DNA of 46,588 nucleotides from positions 1 to 46,588 of the forward strand of contig CBDUSI010000021.1 of assembly GCA_965370045.1 (NCBI GenBank), read 5' to 3'. Origin of the DNA: CAZONU01 sp965370045 (GTDB taxonomy: Bacteria > Planctomycetota > SZUA-567 > JAKLDR01). Under the pieces are notes generated by a model. That model was not told the DNA's origin. It saw only the letters and a program-made list of their open reading frames with translations, and searched no databases. Positions 34,603 to 43,656 of the stretch are shown piece by piece. Position numbers and translations under genes: made by a program. Every line of letters begins with the position of its first letter. Position 1 is the stretch's first letter.

Positions 34603-37446
34603 CTACTTTACCGGGAACTTGGCCCCCTTGGCCAGTTCCTTCTCCATGTAAAGGTAGATGTGGTTGAACCGGCCGCTCCACCCGTGGATCTTGGTGGACG
34701 TTTTGCCAAACTTCGAGACGTAGTAGGATAGCGGAGAGCGATACTTCGGATCAATCGGTTTGTAGGGCGCATCGTAGTAGAAAATGCTCTCCCGGAAGAA
34801 CTGCCGGGAGAGATCCAGGTACTTCTTCTCGCCGGTCTGCATGTAGAGGTAAGCCATCGGATTACCCCAGAAAAAATTCCAGACAATCTGCTGGCCGGTC
34901 TGCTGTTCCCCATTTTTCTTAAGCCACCTGTAGGGAGGCGCAGACACCAGGTATTTGCCACCTCCAGTCTCTTTCCCTATCTTGACGAAACGCTTGAGCA
35001 GGGCTTCCTCAACCAGGTAGCGCAGGCCCTCCAGGACCTTCTTGTCCCCGGTGTAGTGGTGCAGCCGGCAGATCGGTGAAAAGCTGTAGCCGTACATCAG
35101 CACGGGCATCTTTTTGGCCTCCTCCACAGTCCGGCCCTCGTGTATGGCTCCGAAGGTGGCGTTGAACAGACCCAACGCCCAGTCCAGGTACTTCTTCTCG
35201 CCGGTTACCTCGTAGGCGCCCAGGAAGTTCTCGATACTCCAGCCGTACTTGCGCAGTTCGGCATTGGCGTTGGAGGCCTTCTTGCCCTTACCGCTGATGA
35301 GAGCACCCATCCCCCTGTTCAAGTGGCGCAGTCCCTCGGCGCTCTCGACTGCCACCAGCCTGGCCATAGGGTCACCGGTCAGCAGATACCAGTAGCCGAT
35401 GCCCCGGTTCCAGGTGTGAGTGGGCCTGCCGGTCCACATTCCTCCACGGGCAGTCCGGTGATTATCCTTCTCGTAGAAGGATATGCGGTTGGTCAAGGTC
35501 GTGTAGCGATCCGTCCGCCCGCACTGCGCCGAGTGATTCTGGGCAATGTCCTTGCGATGCCAGGCCATAGCATCGGCTGTGTCAAAAAACTCCCGCTTGC
35601 CGGTGCGCAGGAAGTGCAGCAGCATGGTCATGGTCCAGTCGTAGTGCAGGTTGCTCCAGCCATCGGCCCAGGGCAGATCACCGTAGTCGCACCAGCCAGG
35701 CACGAACGTAGCCGGCGCGCTGCTGCCCTTGGCCCCTCTGGTGGAGAACTTGTTGTCGACCAGGCACTTCATCATCCGCTCGTAGCGCTCCAGGGCCTCC
35801 AGTTGCGGCTTGGGGTAGCCTTCCTTCCCGTAGTCCCGCTCCTCGGCGGTCATCCCGAAAACGCCGCAGTTGGCGTACCAGGAACCGGGCGCCACGGCAA
35901 TCAGCCGCGGCGCCTGGAAGGCGGCCAGTTCCTGCTCGGCCAAAGCCGAGGCGGTGATCAGAATCTCGTGGCTCCTCTGCCGGCCCTGGCCCAGCCGATA
36001 GCAGTCGATCTCCTCCACAGCCGGCCAGAGTTCGAGTTTCGCGCGTCCCGGACTCACCGCGATGCCCTTGGGGCCATACTCCCAGAAACGCCGTATGCCC
36101 AGGCCCAACGTCGCGTCGCCCTTGCCTATGAGGCAACTGCCAACCGCCTTTTGGCCACGGGGCGTCCCTTTGCCGTTGAAGGCAACGCCGTAACTGAGCT
36201 TGCGCTTTAGGCCTCTTTCGGTCATGGGCGTCACGCCAAGCAGTTGCAGCAGACGAGCCGTCTTGCCCACCTTGCCGTCCTTGCCTGAGAGCTTCACGGC
36301 GTCGCCTCCGGTCACCCCGGGCGCCGAGAAGTTCATGCTCAGGCTCTGAAAGCTCGCGAAGCACGATCCGTCAAAGGGCCCTACGTGGGTGATCGCCGGC
36401 ACGATGTACAGGTACGGCTTGCCGGCGTAGGCGTAGATCCGGGTGCGGTGTTTGAGAAAATCGCCGGAGGGATCCTGATAGGGCCTGCCCTTTGCGTCCT
36501 TGCCGACCGGGACGACAGGCCGGCCGTCCCTCGTCGCAAAAGTGCCTTGTAGATAGACACAGGCGACCAGCGGGCCGCTCTTCTCCACCTCGACCTTCTC
36601 AATCTTGCCCAGTATGGTGCTGAAGACCTTGCCGTTACCGCCACCATCAGTCTCGAAGGTCCAGAAGGTTTTCTCGCTGAGCTCGCCGAACCCGAGCTTG
36701 CCCCAGACATACTCCGGAGAGATCACGACTTTGCCGCTCTTGGAGAGCCAGGGCGCCTTGATCTTGTTCGAGAATCTGCCATCGGGCCCGGTCTTCGAGC
36801 CGACCAACTCGGCGTGCTCGGCATCCACCGGCCGAAGCGTCCATTTCTCGGTGCCGCACTTGGGGGTAATTCGCAGCTTGCCAAGCTTCAACCACCATTT
36901 GTCCTTGGAGTGCTTGTAGCGGGCCTTGGTGATTCTGGAAACGTAAGTTCCCCCCACCAGGGACATTCCTTGGCCGAGCAGGACCTTCTTGCCGCCGACC
37001 TCCAGCGATTCGATGATCGACCCGGTCTTCTTGGAGATGGTGATCCTGGCCGCGCCGGTGTCGATGACAATGGAGTCTCCTGTCTCAGTGACCTTCAGGG
37101 GCTTCGCGATCTCGGCGGGCTTGCCCTTGGCCAGCTTGTACTTGCGCTCGCCGTTCCCGGGCAAGTCGGCCTGAAAGCTGAGGTGCACCCACTTCAGCGA
37201 CCCGTCCGGCCAGCGGCAGACCGCCTCGGTCTGGCAGGGAACCGGTTTGCCCGCGGCGTCCAGGAGCACCAGTTCCCCGGCCTTCTTGACCGCGCCCTCC
37301 GGCAGCGGCACGCCGCTGGTCACCGGCCAGGCCGGCCGCGCCACGCCGGCGGGCTCCTTCACGCTGAGCGGGACCTCGAATTCCCCGGCGCAGGCCAGCG
37401 CCGCGAAGGCGAACATGGATAGAACCGAACCCGTTACCTTAAACAT
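34603..37446 (-). CDS. PcRGLX-like RIFT-barrel protein lacking the FN3 tail
   Basis: The product has 947 residues. ATG 37446 follows AGGAGGAGG. The 28-codon extension upstream of it is unlike a signal peptide and is rejected. The signal peptide is MFKVTGSVLSMFAFAALACAG. The RIFT barrel spans about residues 22-125 (PVTSGVPLPEGAVKKAGEL, RWPDGSLKWVHLSFQADLP with Asp81). A beta-rich middle (about 130-480) is followed by an alpha/alpha-barrel-like part with repeated Tyr/Trp motifs (TGEKKYLDWAL, TGEKKYLDLSRQ) that mark successive helical hairpins. Unlike its two minus-strand paralogues it ends without a fibronectin-type domain. A fragment resembling such a domain lies just downstream. Probable polysaccharide lyase of the rhamnogalacturonan type, exported. 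Confidence 0.75.
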   Translation of the reverse strand: MFKVTGSVLSMFAFAALACAGEFEVPLSVKEPAGVARPAWPVTSGVPLPEGAVKKAGELVLLDAAGKPVPCQTEAVCRWPDGSLKWVHLSFQADLPGNGERKYKLAKGKPAEIAKPLKVTETGDSIVIDTGAARITISKKTGSIIESLEVGGKKVLLGQGMSLVGGTYVSRITKARYKHSKDKWWLKLGKLRITPKCGTEKWTLRPVDAEHAELVGSKTGPDGRFSNKIKAPWLSKSGKVVISPEYVWGKLGFGELSEKTFWTFETDGGGNGKVFSTILGKIEKVEVEKSGPLVACVYLQGTFATRDGRPVVPVGKDAKGRPYQDPSGDFLKHRTRIYAYAGKPYLYIVPAITHVGPFDGSCFASFQSLSMNFSAPGVTGGDAVKLSGKDGKVGKTARLLQLLGVTPMTERGLKRKLSYGVAFNGKGTPRGQKAVGSCLIGKGDATLGLGIRRFWEYGPKGIAVSPGRAKLELWPAVEEIDCYRLGQGRQRSHEILITASALAEQELAAFQAPRLIAVAPGSWYANCGVFGMTAEERDYGKEGYPKPQLEALERYERMMKCLVDNKFSTRGAKGSSAPATFVPGWCDYGDLPWADGWSNLHYDWTMTMLLHFLRTGKREFFDTADAMAWHRKDIAQNHSAQCGRTDRYTTLTNRISFYEKDNHRTARGGMWTGRPTHTWNRGIGYWYLLTGDPMARLVAVESAEGLRHLNRGMGALISGKGKKASNANAELRKYGWSIENFLGAYEVTGEKKYLDWALGLFNATFGAIHEGRTVEEAKKMPVLMYGYSFSPICRLHHYTGDKKVLEGLRYLVEEALLKRFVKIGKETGGGKYLVSAPPYRWLKKNGEQQTGQQIVWNFFWGNPMAYLYMQTGEKKYLDLSRQFFRESIFYYDAPYKPIDPKYRSPLSYYVSKFGKTSTKIHGWSGRFNHIYLYMEKELAKGAKFPVK

Positions 37447-37539
37447 CCGAACCTCCTCCTTCAGCCGGGATTGGCCGGTTGATGAAAATAGGCAGCTGTC
37501 GGTATTGCTCAAGCATGAACGCACTTTCACAGACTCCCT

Positions 37540-39174
37540 TTACTGCAGGCCTGTTACATTCATGTTCCTGGGGTGTTCAACTGAAAAGGAGAAGGGGATT
37601 TCTATCTTTTCGCCGGCTTCGGGTTTGAAGAACCATTCCAGGAATTTGTGCTCGTTCATTTTCAGCGCATCGGTGTCCTTTTCGTATTTCGGGTTGATGA
37701 TCGTGACGACAATATCCTTGTTTTCGGAGATCGGTATCTGGTCCCAGACGACAAGCTCTTCCCGCGTTTTCTTGTTGTTGGTGATGCGGATGAGGTATTC
37801 GTAAATGAACACGGTCTTTTTGTTCAACAGCCCTTCGTCCTTGCGGTACTTCCTCAGGAACTTATACTTGACCTTCATGCCCTCGTCGATGCCCAGAAAC
37901 GTCCAGAATTCCTCACCGGGGGCAACGAGTTTCAACTGGGACGTGGCGACGAAATTGTTGTCAAGGAACACATTGCATTCACCCGCGAGGAACGGATAGT
38001 CGGTCTTATTGGTCACTTTCGCTTTCAGGTAGGCGTACAGTGCGAGCTTGGGGGTGGTTGCGTAGCGGAAGTGCGCGGGGAAACCCTCCATCATCACACT
38101 CACCTTGTGAGGGGCGCCGTCTTCTTTTATCGTGTTCTTGCCGGCGGGGACAAAAACTACGGAAGTGGCCTGCGTTTCCACGGCGGCTTCCCTCACGGCC
38201 ATTACTGCCGGCGCCGGCAGCTTACTGTTCTCAGCTTCACAATCATCCGCATCCGTCTCCATAACATTGAACATCTGGTCTTTTCTACTTCGAGCTCCAG
38301 ATTTATGGGAGCCTGGCTCCGGCGGGGGCAGGGGCGTGGATTGCGTCAAACCATCGGGTTCGGGAGAATACATGGATACGCGCCAGGGAGACAGGTCGGG
38401 CTGGCGGCCTCCTATTTGCGGCTGTGCCGTCGAGAGCTTTATGCTCACGTCGTCCCAGTCTTCACTCGTGTTCTGGCGGACCATGGCGTTGTAGGCTATG
38501 TTCATGACCTTGTCTTCCGTGGAGACGCGGAGGTCATAGACCGGATACCAGTTGGGGCCGTAGACGATATACGACAGGTGCAGGGTCAGCTCTTCTTCGG
38601 CCTGCATTTCGACCGTCACTTCGACGTTGTTGCGGCTCTTCCGCTGGCCCCCGATGTCGGCAATCCGCCTTGCAATCTTTCCCAGTTCATCTTCAAGCTT
38701 GCGCCGATGTTTTCCGACCTGGCTGATTTCCTTGTGGATTCCATCGAGCTTGGAACGGTAGAAGTCCACCATCTTTATCCAGTTGTCGGGGTCGAGTTCC
38801 GACAGTTTCGACGCCTTTGACTCGCTGGTCAGCTTACTGGTAATGTTGTCGATGAATTCCCTTTCCTGTTCCGCATGGGAGACAGTGGCCGCATCTTCCG
38901 CAATCTCGTCTTCTATCCTCTGCTTTTCCTCATAGAGCGCCGTGCTCGCTTCGTCGGGATCCTGGGAGAAGTATTCGACCTTGAACCTGACGTCCTGGAG
39001 AATGGCGTTTCCTTCCCCGTTGACCTGAACGCTGTTCTGTTCCAGCGATTCCGGCAGGCTTTCAAAGACGAGGACGTGTTCGCCTTTGGCGAGTTTCAGC
39101 GAGGCCGTCCGGGTAACCTGCGCCCGATCCGTGAAGACGGTCACTTCCGTTATCTGCGAGTCCAGTGTTGTCAT
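37540..39174 (-). CDS. MuiA-family protein (DUF4140/DUF4139)
   Basis: The product has 544 residues. ATG 39174 follows GGGAGGGGA. There is no signal peptide. The N-terminal domain (EVTVFTDRAQVTRTASLKL, about residues 8-100) is DUF4140-like. A charged helical, probably coiled-coil, region covers about 80-185. The rest is DUF4139-like (YGPNWYPVYDLRVS, NTSEDWDDVSIKLSTAQPQ, EDGAPHKVSVM). These are the marks of the mucoidy-inhibitor A family, whose biochemical function is not established. The gene is visibly less GC-rich than its neighbours and uses more A/T-ending codons. It splits a run of three RIFT-barrel genes. It may have been inserted and may be unrelated to glycan breakdown. The 93-nt gap to the next gene shows nothing special. 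Confidence 0.85.
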   Translation of the reverse strand: MTTLDSQITEVTVFTDRAQVTRTASLKLAKGEHVLVFESLPESLEQNSVQVNGEGNAILQDVRFKVEYFSQDPDEASTALYEEKQRIEDEIAEDAATVSHAEQEREFIDNITSKLTSESKASKLSELDPDNWIKMVDFYRSKLDGIHKEISQVGKHRRKLEDELGKIARRIADIGGQRKSRNNVEVTVEMQAEEELTLHLSYIVYGPNWYPVYDLRVSTEDKVMNIAYNAMVRQNTSEDWDDVSIKLSTAQPQIGGRQPDLSPWRVSMYSPEPDGLTQSTPLPPPEPGSHKSGARSRKDQMFNVMETDADDCEAENSKLPAPAVMAVREAAVETQATSVVFVPAGKNTIKEDGAPHKVSVMMEGFPAHFRYATTPKLALYAYLKAKVTNKTDYPFLAGECNVFLDNNFVATSQLKLVAPGEEFWTFLGIDEGMKVKYKFLRKYRKDEGLLNKKTVFIYEYLIRITNNKKTREELVVWDQIPISENKDIVVTIINPKYEKDTDALKMNEHKFLEWFFKPEAGEKIEIPFSFSVEHPRNMNVTGLQ

Positions 39175-39209
39175 GTCCCCTCCCTCCCGGGAAATCCGGG
39201 TTCAAACAT

Positions 39210-42026
39210 TTACCTGCCGGCTTCGGCCAGGTTGCTCATCGCGCTGCGGTTGTTCGCGGCGTCCCAGCTCCGGATCGCGAAGAAGCGCCTGCCGGCGGGC
39301 ACGCCCTTGACGGTAAGGCTCTGCCGCGCGCCCGCGGCCCCCGGCTTGGGCTCGCCCTGGACGTTCTGGGCCGCCCACCAGTTGGCGTACTGCTTGGGGT
39401 CGAACTCGAAGGTCCGCTTCTGGCGGTCGAAGTTCAGGTTGGCAACGATCTTCTTGTCCGAGTGTTTCACCTGGTAGCGGACAGCTCCGCCGGCCGGCGA
39501 GGTCCAGGTTAGCTTGACCTGGCCGCCCCCCAGCCCCTCGGCCTTGAGGTCCTTGACGGCCTGCGGCGGGGTCGCGTCCTTCCTGGGGTTGAGCAGCCGC
39601 CAAAACAGCGCCTGGCACCCAGGATGGTCAAGATAATTGATGCTCGTTAATTCGAAGCAGGCCTGCGCGTACTTCATGGCCAGGTCTCTGCGGAACTCCT
39701 CGCCGAAGCGCTCGAAGGGCAGGATCGTCGCGAAGCCGGCCTCGCCAGGCAGGCAGTAGCCTATTCCAGGCGGCTTGGGGCTTTCCAGGTCGTAGAAGTA
39801 CGGGCACCAGAACTTGCGCCCGCGGCCCTTGGGGTCCTTCAGGCCCCAGTCTCCGTCGTAGAAGTAGCACTCCCTGGCCATAATCTGCTCGATGCCCTCG
39901 GTCACGCCCTCCAGGCGCTCGCGCAGGGGATCGCCCTCGGGCAGGTTCCGGCAGGCGTTCCACATGCCGTCGTGCAGGATGTAGCCCATCATCAGGTGAG
40001 GCTTGAAGGTGCGCGGGCCCTTCTCTCCCGGCCCGCCGTGGCCCTGTCCGCCGTAGATTGCACCGCGCTGCCAGTCCATCTTGATGCGCCCCTTGCCGGC
40101 AAACAGCTTCGGGGCGTTCCGGCGGATGAGTTCCTGGTACTCCGTGTCCTTGAAGCCGGAGAAGTTGTAGCATGCGCCCAGAGTGTACAGGCCCCAGCCG
40201 AAGACGCGCGCGTAATTGGTCTCCAGACTGACACACTGGTTCATGCCCCTTCCCTTGGTCTTCATCAGGCGGGCGTAGAAGCGGGCGGCCTCGCCGACGC
40301 GCTCGTCGCCGGTCAGGTAGTAGTAGAGCGGTAGGCCGTACCAGTGGCGGTGTTCCCACTCGAAATGTATGTTGCCGACGATGCCCTCCTTACGGGGCCG
40401 GGTGACGATCTTGTCGCCGTCCTGATGGGGCACAGACATGTCCGTGTTGTAGTTGAAGCGTGCCTCAGCCGTCAGGTAGTATTCCCCGGCGCGGTCGCCC
40501 TTGACGTCTTCGCGGAGGAAATCGACCAGGGCAACGCGGGCGAAGTCGTGCTGGTTGTCGAAGCCCCCCGCGCCCCAGCCATGATGAAACCAGATGCGGA
40601 GGTTTGACCTGCCTTTAGTCCGCCTGATCTTCCAGCCCTTCTTCTTGGCAAAGTCGTCCTGCTCGGAACGTGCCACGAAGTGGTAGAGCGGATAGATGTC
40701 CAGATCGTTCTGGCAGCTGTTGTACCAGTCCGCCGATGCCTTGGCCACCAGCGGGTAGTGGAAGCGAAAGGCGCTGCCCGCCGGGTCGGCCGCGGCCTTG
40801 GAATGGAAGTCGAAGAGCACCTCGCGGGTCTGGTGGCCGGTCATGGGAATCTTGTGGCCGCCGGCATGCTCTCTGGCCCAGGGCGCGACCGTCACCGTGC
40901 CGTCACCGGAGGCGCGCAGCGCGCAGGGATAATAGGCCGGGGCGTAACGCAGGCACACAGTCACCCCCGCGCCCGACCCGCCGGCCAGGTCCAACCAGGC
41001 GATCTGGGGATAGGACTTCACATCCCCGGAGCCGCCCAGTTTCTGTCCTCCCTTGGTGAGCGCGTAGCCGGCGGAGCCCTTCGGCCATTTTCCCTTTCGC
41101 TTCTTGCGCAGTTTCGGGTTGCGCTTGCTCGGGAAGCTGCTGGCCTTCTGGAAGTAGACCACCGATTCCTTCGCGCCGAGAGACCCCTTGGCGACTCCGT
41201 CATGCTTGGCGGCCTGGAAGCTTCCGCCGCCGCCCAGGTTGAGCTTCACCGCCAGATCAACGCCCTTGAACGTCGGGTATTCCTGCTGCTCGGGCGAGGA
41301 GTTCTCCAGCGTGTAGAAGACCCGCACCTGGGTCTTGCCCCTGTAGAAGTGCATCCGCACGGTGAAGCCGAGCATGCGCTTGCCGTCCTTGCGGTGCGCG
41401 CCGTGGGCCTTGACCACGCAGCGGGCTGGGCCGTTCTCTTCGATCTCCACTTTGATCTTCTCGTCCGCGGCGGCTGTGAAGGCCGTGCCGGACGCGCCCG
41501 TCAGGGTGATCCCCGGTGAGCCGGGTGCGACCACTCTGGTCCCGCCGACGGTCACCTCCTCGAACAGGTTGAAACCCTTCTTCCTGATGACCACCTTGAG
41601 GGCCCCGGTGTCCACCGAGATGGTCGCGCCCTCATCCTTGGCCAGGTTCGCGCCGCCTCCGGCGCCTTCGCCGCGCACGACCTTGAATCCGCCCCTGGTC
41701 TTGCCCGCCTCGCAGTCCGCCTGGAAGTCGAGCAGCGCCCAGCGCACGTTGCCGCTCGGCCAGCGCGCCAGCGTCCTGGCCTGCCAGACGGCGGCCCCCT
41801 TGACGCCCAGCAGTGGCCGGCCGCCCTTTTCCTTGACGGCCATCTTGTCGGTGAAAGGCAGCCCCAGCTTGACCGGCGCGCTCCTGCGCGCGGTCCCCTT
41901 GGCGCCGATGCGGATGGCTTCATGCACGACCACATCGGCCGCGACGACCTCTCCCCCCCGGACCGGGCAGGACAGCCCAACGGTCAGGAGAATTCCGGCC
42001 AGCAGCCCCGTTCGTCTTCCGCTCAT
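39210..42026 (-). CDS. PcRGLX-like RIFT-barrel protein with C-terminal FN3 domain
   Basis: The product has 938 residues. ATG 42026 follows GGGAGC, only 17 nt after the regulator's stop. The signal peptide is MSGRRTGLLAGILLTVGLSCPVRGG. The RIFT barrel is at about residues 26-125 (APVKLGLPFTD, then RWPSGNVRWALLDFQADCE, where Ser91 replaces the Asp seen in the three paralogues). A large beta and helical catalytic part follows (WEHRHWYGLPLYYYLTGDE; GACYNFSGFKDTEY). The last about 110 residues form a fibronectin-III-like domain ending FFAIRSWDAANNRSAMSN. It is a probable rhamnogalacturonan-type lyase and the first enzyme gene after the regulator, which suggests direct control by it. Confidence 0.75.
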   Translation of the reverse strand: MSGRRTGLLAGILLTVGLSCPVRGGEVVAADVVVHEAIRIGAKGTARRSAPVKLGLPFTDKMAVKEKGGRPLLGVKGAAVWQARTLARWPSGNVRWALLDFQADCEAGKTRGGFKVVRGEGAGGGANLAKDEGATISVDTGALKVVIRKKGFNLFEEVTVGGTRVVAPGSPGITLTGASGTAFTAAADEKIKVEIEENGPARCVVKAHGAHRKDGKRMLGFTVRMHFYRGKTQVRVFYTLENSSPEQQEYPTFKGVDLAVKLNLGGGGSFQAAKHDGVAKGSLGAKESVVYFQKASSFPSKRNPKLRKKRKGKWPKGSAGYALTKGGQKLGGSGDVKSYPQIAWLDLAGGSGAGVTVCLRYAPAYYPCALRASGDGTVTVAPWAREHAGGHKIPMTGHQTREVLFDFHSKAAADPAGSAFRFHYPLVAKASADWYNSCQNDLDIYPLYHFVARSEQDDFAKKKGWKIRRTKGRSNLRIWFHHGWGAGGFDNQHDFARVALVDFLREDVKGDRAGEYYLTAEARFNYNTDMSVPHQDGDKIVTRPRKEGIVGNIHFEWEHRHWYGLPLYYYLTGDERVGEAARFYARLMKTKGRGMNQCVSLETNYARVFGWGLYTLGACYNFSGFKDTEYQELIRRNAPKLFAGKGRIKMDWQRGAIYGGQGHGGPGEKGPRTFKPHLMMGYILHDGMWNACRNLPEGDPLRERLEGVTEGIEQIMARECYFYDGDWGLKDPKGRGRKFWCPYFYDLESPKPPGIGYCLPGEAGFATILPFERFGEEFRRDLAMKYAQACFELTSINYLDHPGCQALFWRLLNPRKDATPPQAVKDLKAEGLGGGQVKLTWTSPAGGAVRYQVKHSDKKIVANLNFDRQKRTFEFDPKQYANWWAAQNVQGEPKPGAAGARQSLTVKGVPAGRRFFAIRSWDAANNRSAMSNLAEAGR

Positions 42027-42043
42027 GTTCGCTCCCTTCGTCT

Positions 42044-43162
42044 TCAGGCGCGTTGGCCGGGGACTCTCGCCCGGGCTTCTCCGGAGGACTCCCTGATCCT
42101 GAGCTCCCCCGGCACGAGTACCAGTTCGCCGGGCTGCGCCCGCCCGGCCATCAGCTTGCTGAGCTCCAGCGCGGCGGTTTCGCCCACCGACTGCATGTTG
42201 GTGCTAACGCTGGTGAGCGCGTCAGAGAACCCGGTGGCCGCCGCCTTGTCGCCGTAGCCGGCCAGCGCGAGGTCACGCCCGACGACCAGGCCGCGTTCCT
42301 CCGCGGCTCGCCCGACGCCCAGGGCCATCATGTCGTCGAAGGTCAGGACCGCGCTGGGCGGATCCTGTTGCGCCAGGAGTTCCCTGCCCGTCTCGAGCCC
42401 GGCGTCGATCCTGATGCGCGAGGTGACGACGAGCCGCTCGTCCGGCTCAATATCCGCAGCGCGCAGTCCGGCGCAGTAACCCTTGTAGCGCCACGGGTTC
42501 CTGGTCCGGTCGGGCAGGTCCACGTAGGCGATCCTGCGGTGGCCGAGGGCGACGAAGTGATCGACGACCGCGCGCGCCCCTCCGCAGCTGTCGTCCATCA
42601 CGCTGGTCAACGGCAGGTCGGGATAGTGGTGGTCGACCAGCACCGCCGGGCCGTCCCAAATGTCGAGGATCTCGGCGATCACCTCGCGCTTCACGAGAGT
42701 GCAGAGCACCAGGCCGTCGAGCTCCCTGCGCCGCAGCCTGGTCAGCAGGGCCTCGCGCCCCGGGGGTCTGCTCACCCGGCCGGTGAAAGTCACGTTCCAA
42801 CCGACGTCCGCCGCGCCGACCGCCAGACCGGCCATGATGTCGCTGACGTAGCCCTGCATGTTCTCTCGCCAGATTGAGGCCACCAGCACCCTCGCCCCGC
42901 TGACTGCCGCGCCGCGCCGGAGCTTGGGCAGAACCCAGTTGCCCAGGCCGTGGCGCCTGGCGATCAATCCCTTCGCCTCCAACGCCTGCAGGCCCTTGCG
43001 GACGGTGCCGCGGTTCACGCCGAGCACCCGGGCCAGATCCCGCTCTGAGGGCAGGTACGACTCCCACAGCTTGTTCTCCCCGATCAGCTGCCGGATGCTG
43101 TCGGCGACCTCCTCGCGGAGCAGGCGCCTGCTGAGCGAAGCCATCTCCGGTTTCCGTCCCAC
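42044..43162 (-). CDS. GntR-family regulator with LacI-type ligand-binding domain
   Basis: The product has 372 residues. GTG 43162 has GGGAGG at proper distance. An ATG at 43144 is the alternative. Residues about 10-79 are a GntR winged helix (YLPSERDLARVLGVNRGTV, then RKGLQALEAKGLIARR). Residues about 90-360 are a periplasmic-binding-protein fold as in LacI regulators: VASIWRENMQGYVSDIMAG, LDGLVLCTL, VVDHFVALGHRRIAYV, AVLTFDDMMALGVGRAAEE. Regulators of this design (for example AraR) bind a sugar and release an operator palindrome. It leads the minus-strand run and is followed at 17 nt by a RIFT-barrel gene, so it probably senses a breakdown product of the glycan and controls this locus, including itself. 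Confidence 0.9.
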   Translation of the reverse strand: MGRKPEMASLSRRLLREEVADSIRQLIGENKLWESYLPSERDLARVLGVNRGTVRKGLQALEAKGLIARRHGLGNWVLPKLRRGAAVSGARVLVASIWRENMQGYVSDIMAGLAVGAADVGWNVTFTGRVSRPPGREALLTRLRRRELDGLVLCTLVKREVIAEILDIWDGPAVLVDHHYPDLPLTSVMDDSCGGARAVVDHFVALGHRRIAYVDLPDRTRNPWRYKGYCAGLRAADIEPDERLVVTSRIRIDAGLETGRELLAQQDPPSAVLTFDDMMALGVGRAAEERGLVVGRDLALAGYGDKAAATGFSDALTSVSTNMQSVGETAALELSKLMAGRAQPGELVLVPGELRIRESSGEARARVPGQRA

Positions 43163-43184
43163 GTAGGCCCTCCCTCTTCATGGC

Positions 43185-43198
43185 TACTACTGGTGGTA
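43185..43198. promoter_or_regulatory. Imperfect palindrome upstream of the GntR-type gene
   Basis: TACTACTGGTGGTA reads as TAC-YAC-YR-GTR-GTA, a 14-bp inverted repeat with 10 of 14 positions symmetric, 22 bp before the regulator's GTG. The position suits an autoregulatory operator. I saw no second copy in the other gaps, which weakens the case. Confidence 0.35.
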
Positions 43199-43274
43199 TG
43201 AGCGAACCAGTCGTAAGCCAGTATCCAATACCCCAACGCCGCCGAATCGTTGCGGAGAAAAGCCGCAGACGCTT

Positions 43275-43286
43275 CGTTGATCAACG
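43275..43286. promoter_or_regulatory. Perfect 12-bp palindrome CGTTGATCAACG upstream of the regulator
   Basis: A perfectly symmetric 12-mer lies 112 bp before the GTG of the regulator, in a 239-bp gap (43163-43401) that otherwise shows no gene. It is a second candidate operator for the GntR/LacI-type protein. No clear -35/-10 pair could be fixed beside it. Confidence 0.35.
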
Positions 43287-43401
43287 GTTGTCACTCCCGA
43301 AAGACGCCGTGTCCCCCTGGAAACAAGAGGGTTACGTAAAGCCCCTCCGAGGCTGAGAATGACGTAGTCGGTCCCCGTGGAGGCCTGCGCGTGGGGCCAA
43401 C

Positions 43402-43656
43402 TCAGCGCATGACCTGGCGGGCGCGCCTCTTCCTGCGAAGGGCACTGAGCGCCTCCAGCCGCGCGGCGCGGCGCACCCACCCGGGGAAGGACTCCCTCGC
43501 GGGGATGCCCCGGTGCTTCCTGACCACCAGGAGAGACACCTCCTGGAAGACGTCTTCCGCCAGGTGCTGGTCGCGCACGATGGAATTGACGTAGCCGAGC
43601 AGCATCCCGCGGTGGTCGAGCAGCAGGCGCAGCGCGGTGTCCTGGTCCAGGCCCAA
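43402..43656 (-). pseudogene. Truncated ECF-type sigma factor, region 2 only
   Basis: The frame has 84 residues from a TTG preceded by GGGAGGG at eight bases. LLLDHRGMLLGYVNSIVRD, AEDVFQEVSLLV and FPGWVRRAARLEALSALRRK are the core of sigma-70 region 2 as found in planctomycete ECF sigma factors. The frame stops right after the basic helix. No region 4 (the -35-binding HTH) appears in any frame of the following 240 bp. It is either a decayed gene or a stand-alone region-2 protein. The intact ribosome site means translation is still plausible. It lies on the same strand upstream of the regulator. Confidence 0.6.

Noticed and set aside
43084..43284. 66-codon minus-strand frame in front of the regulator
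   Set aside because: It starts with TTG without a ribosome site and overlaps the regulator gene in another frame.
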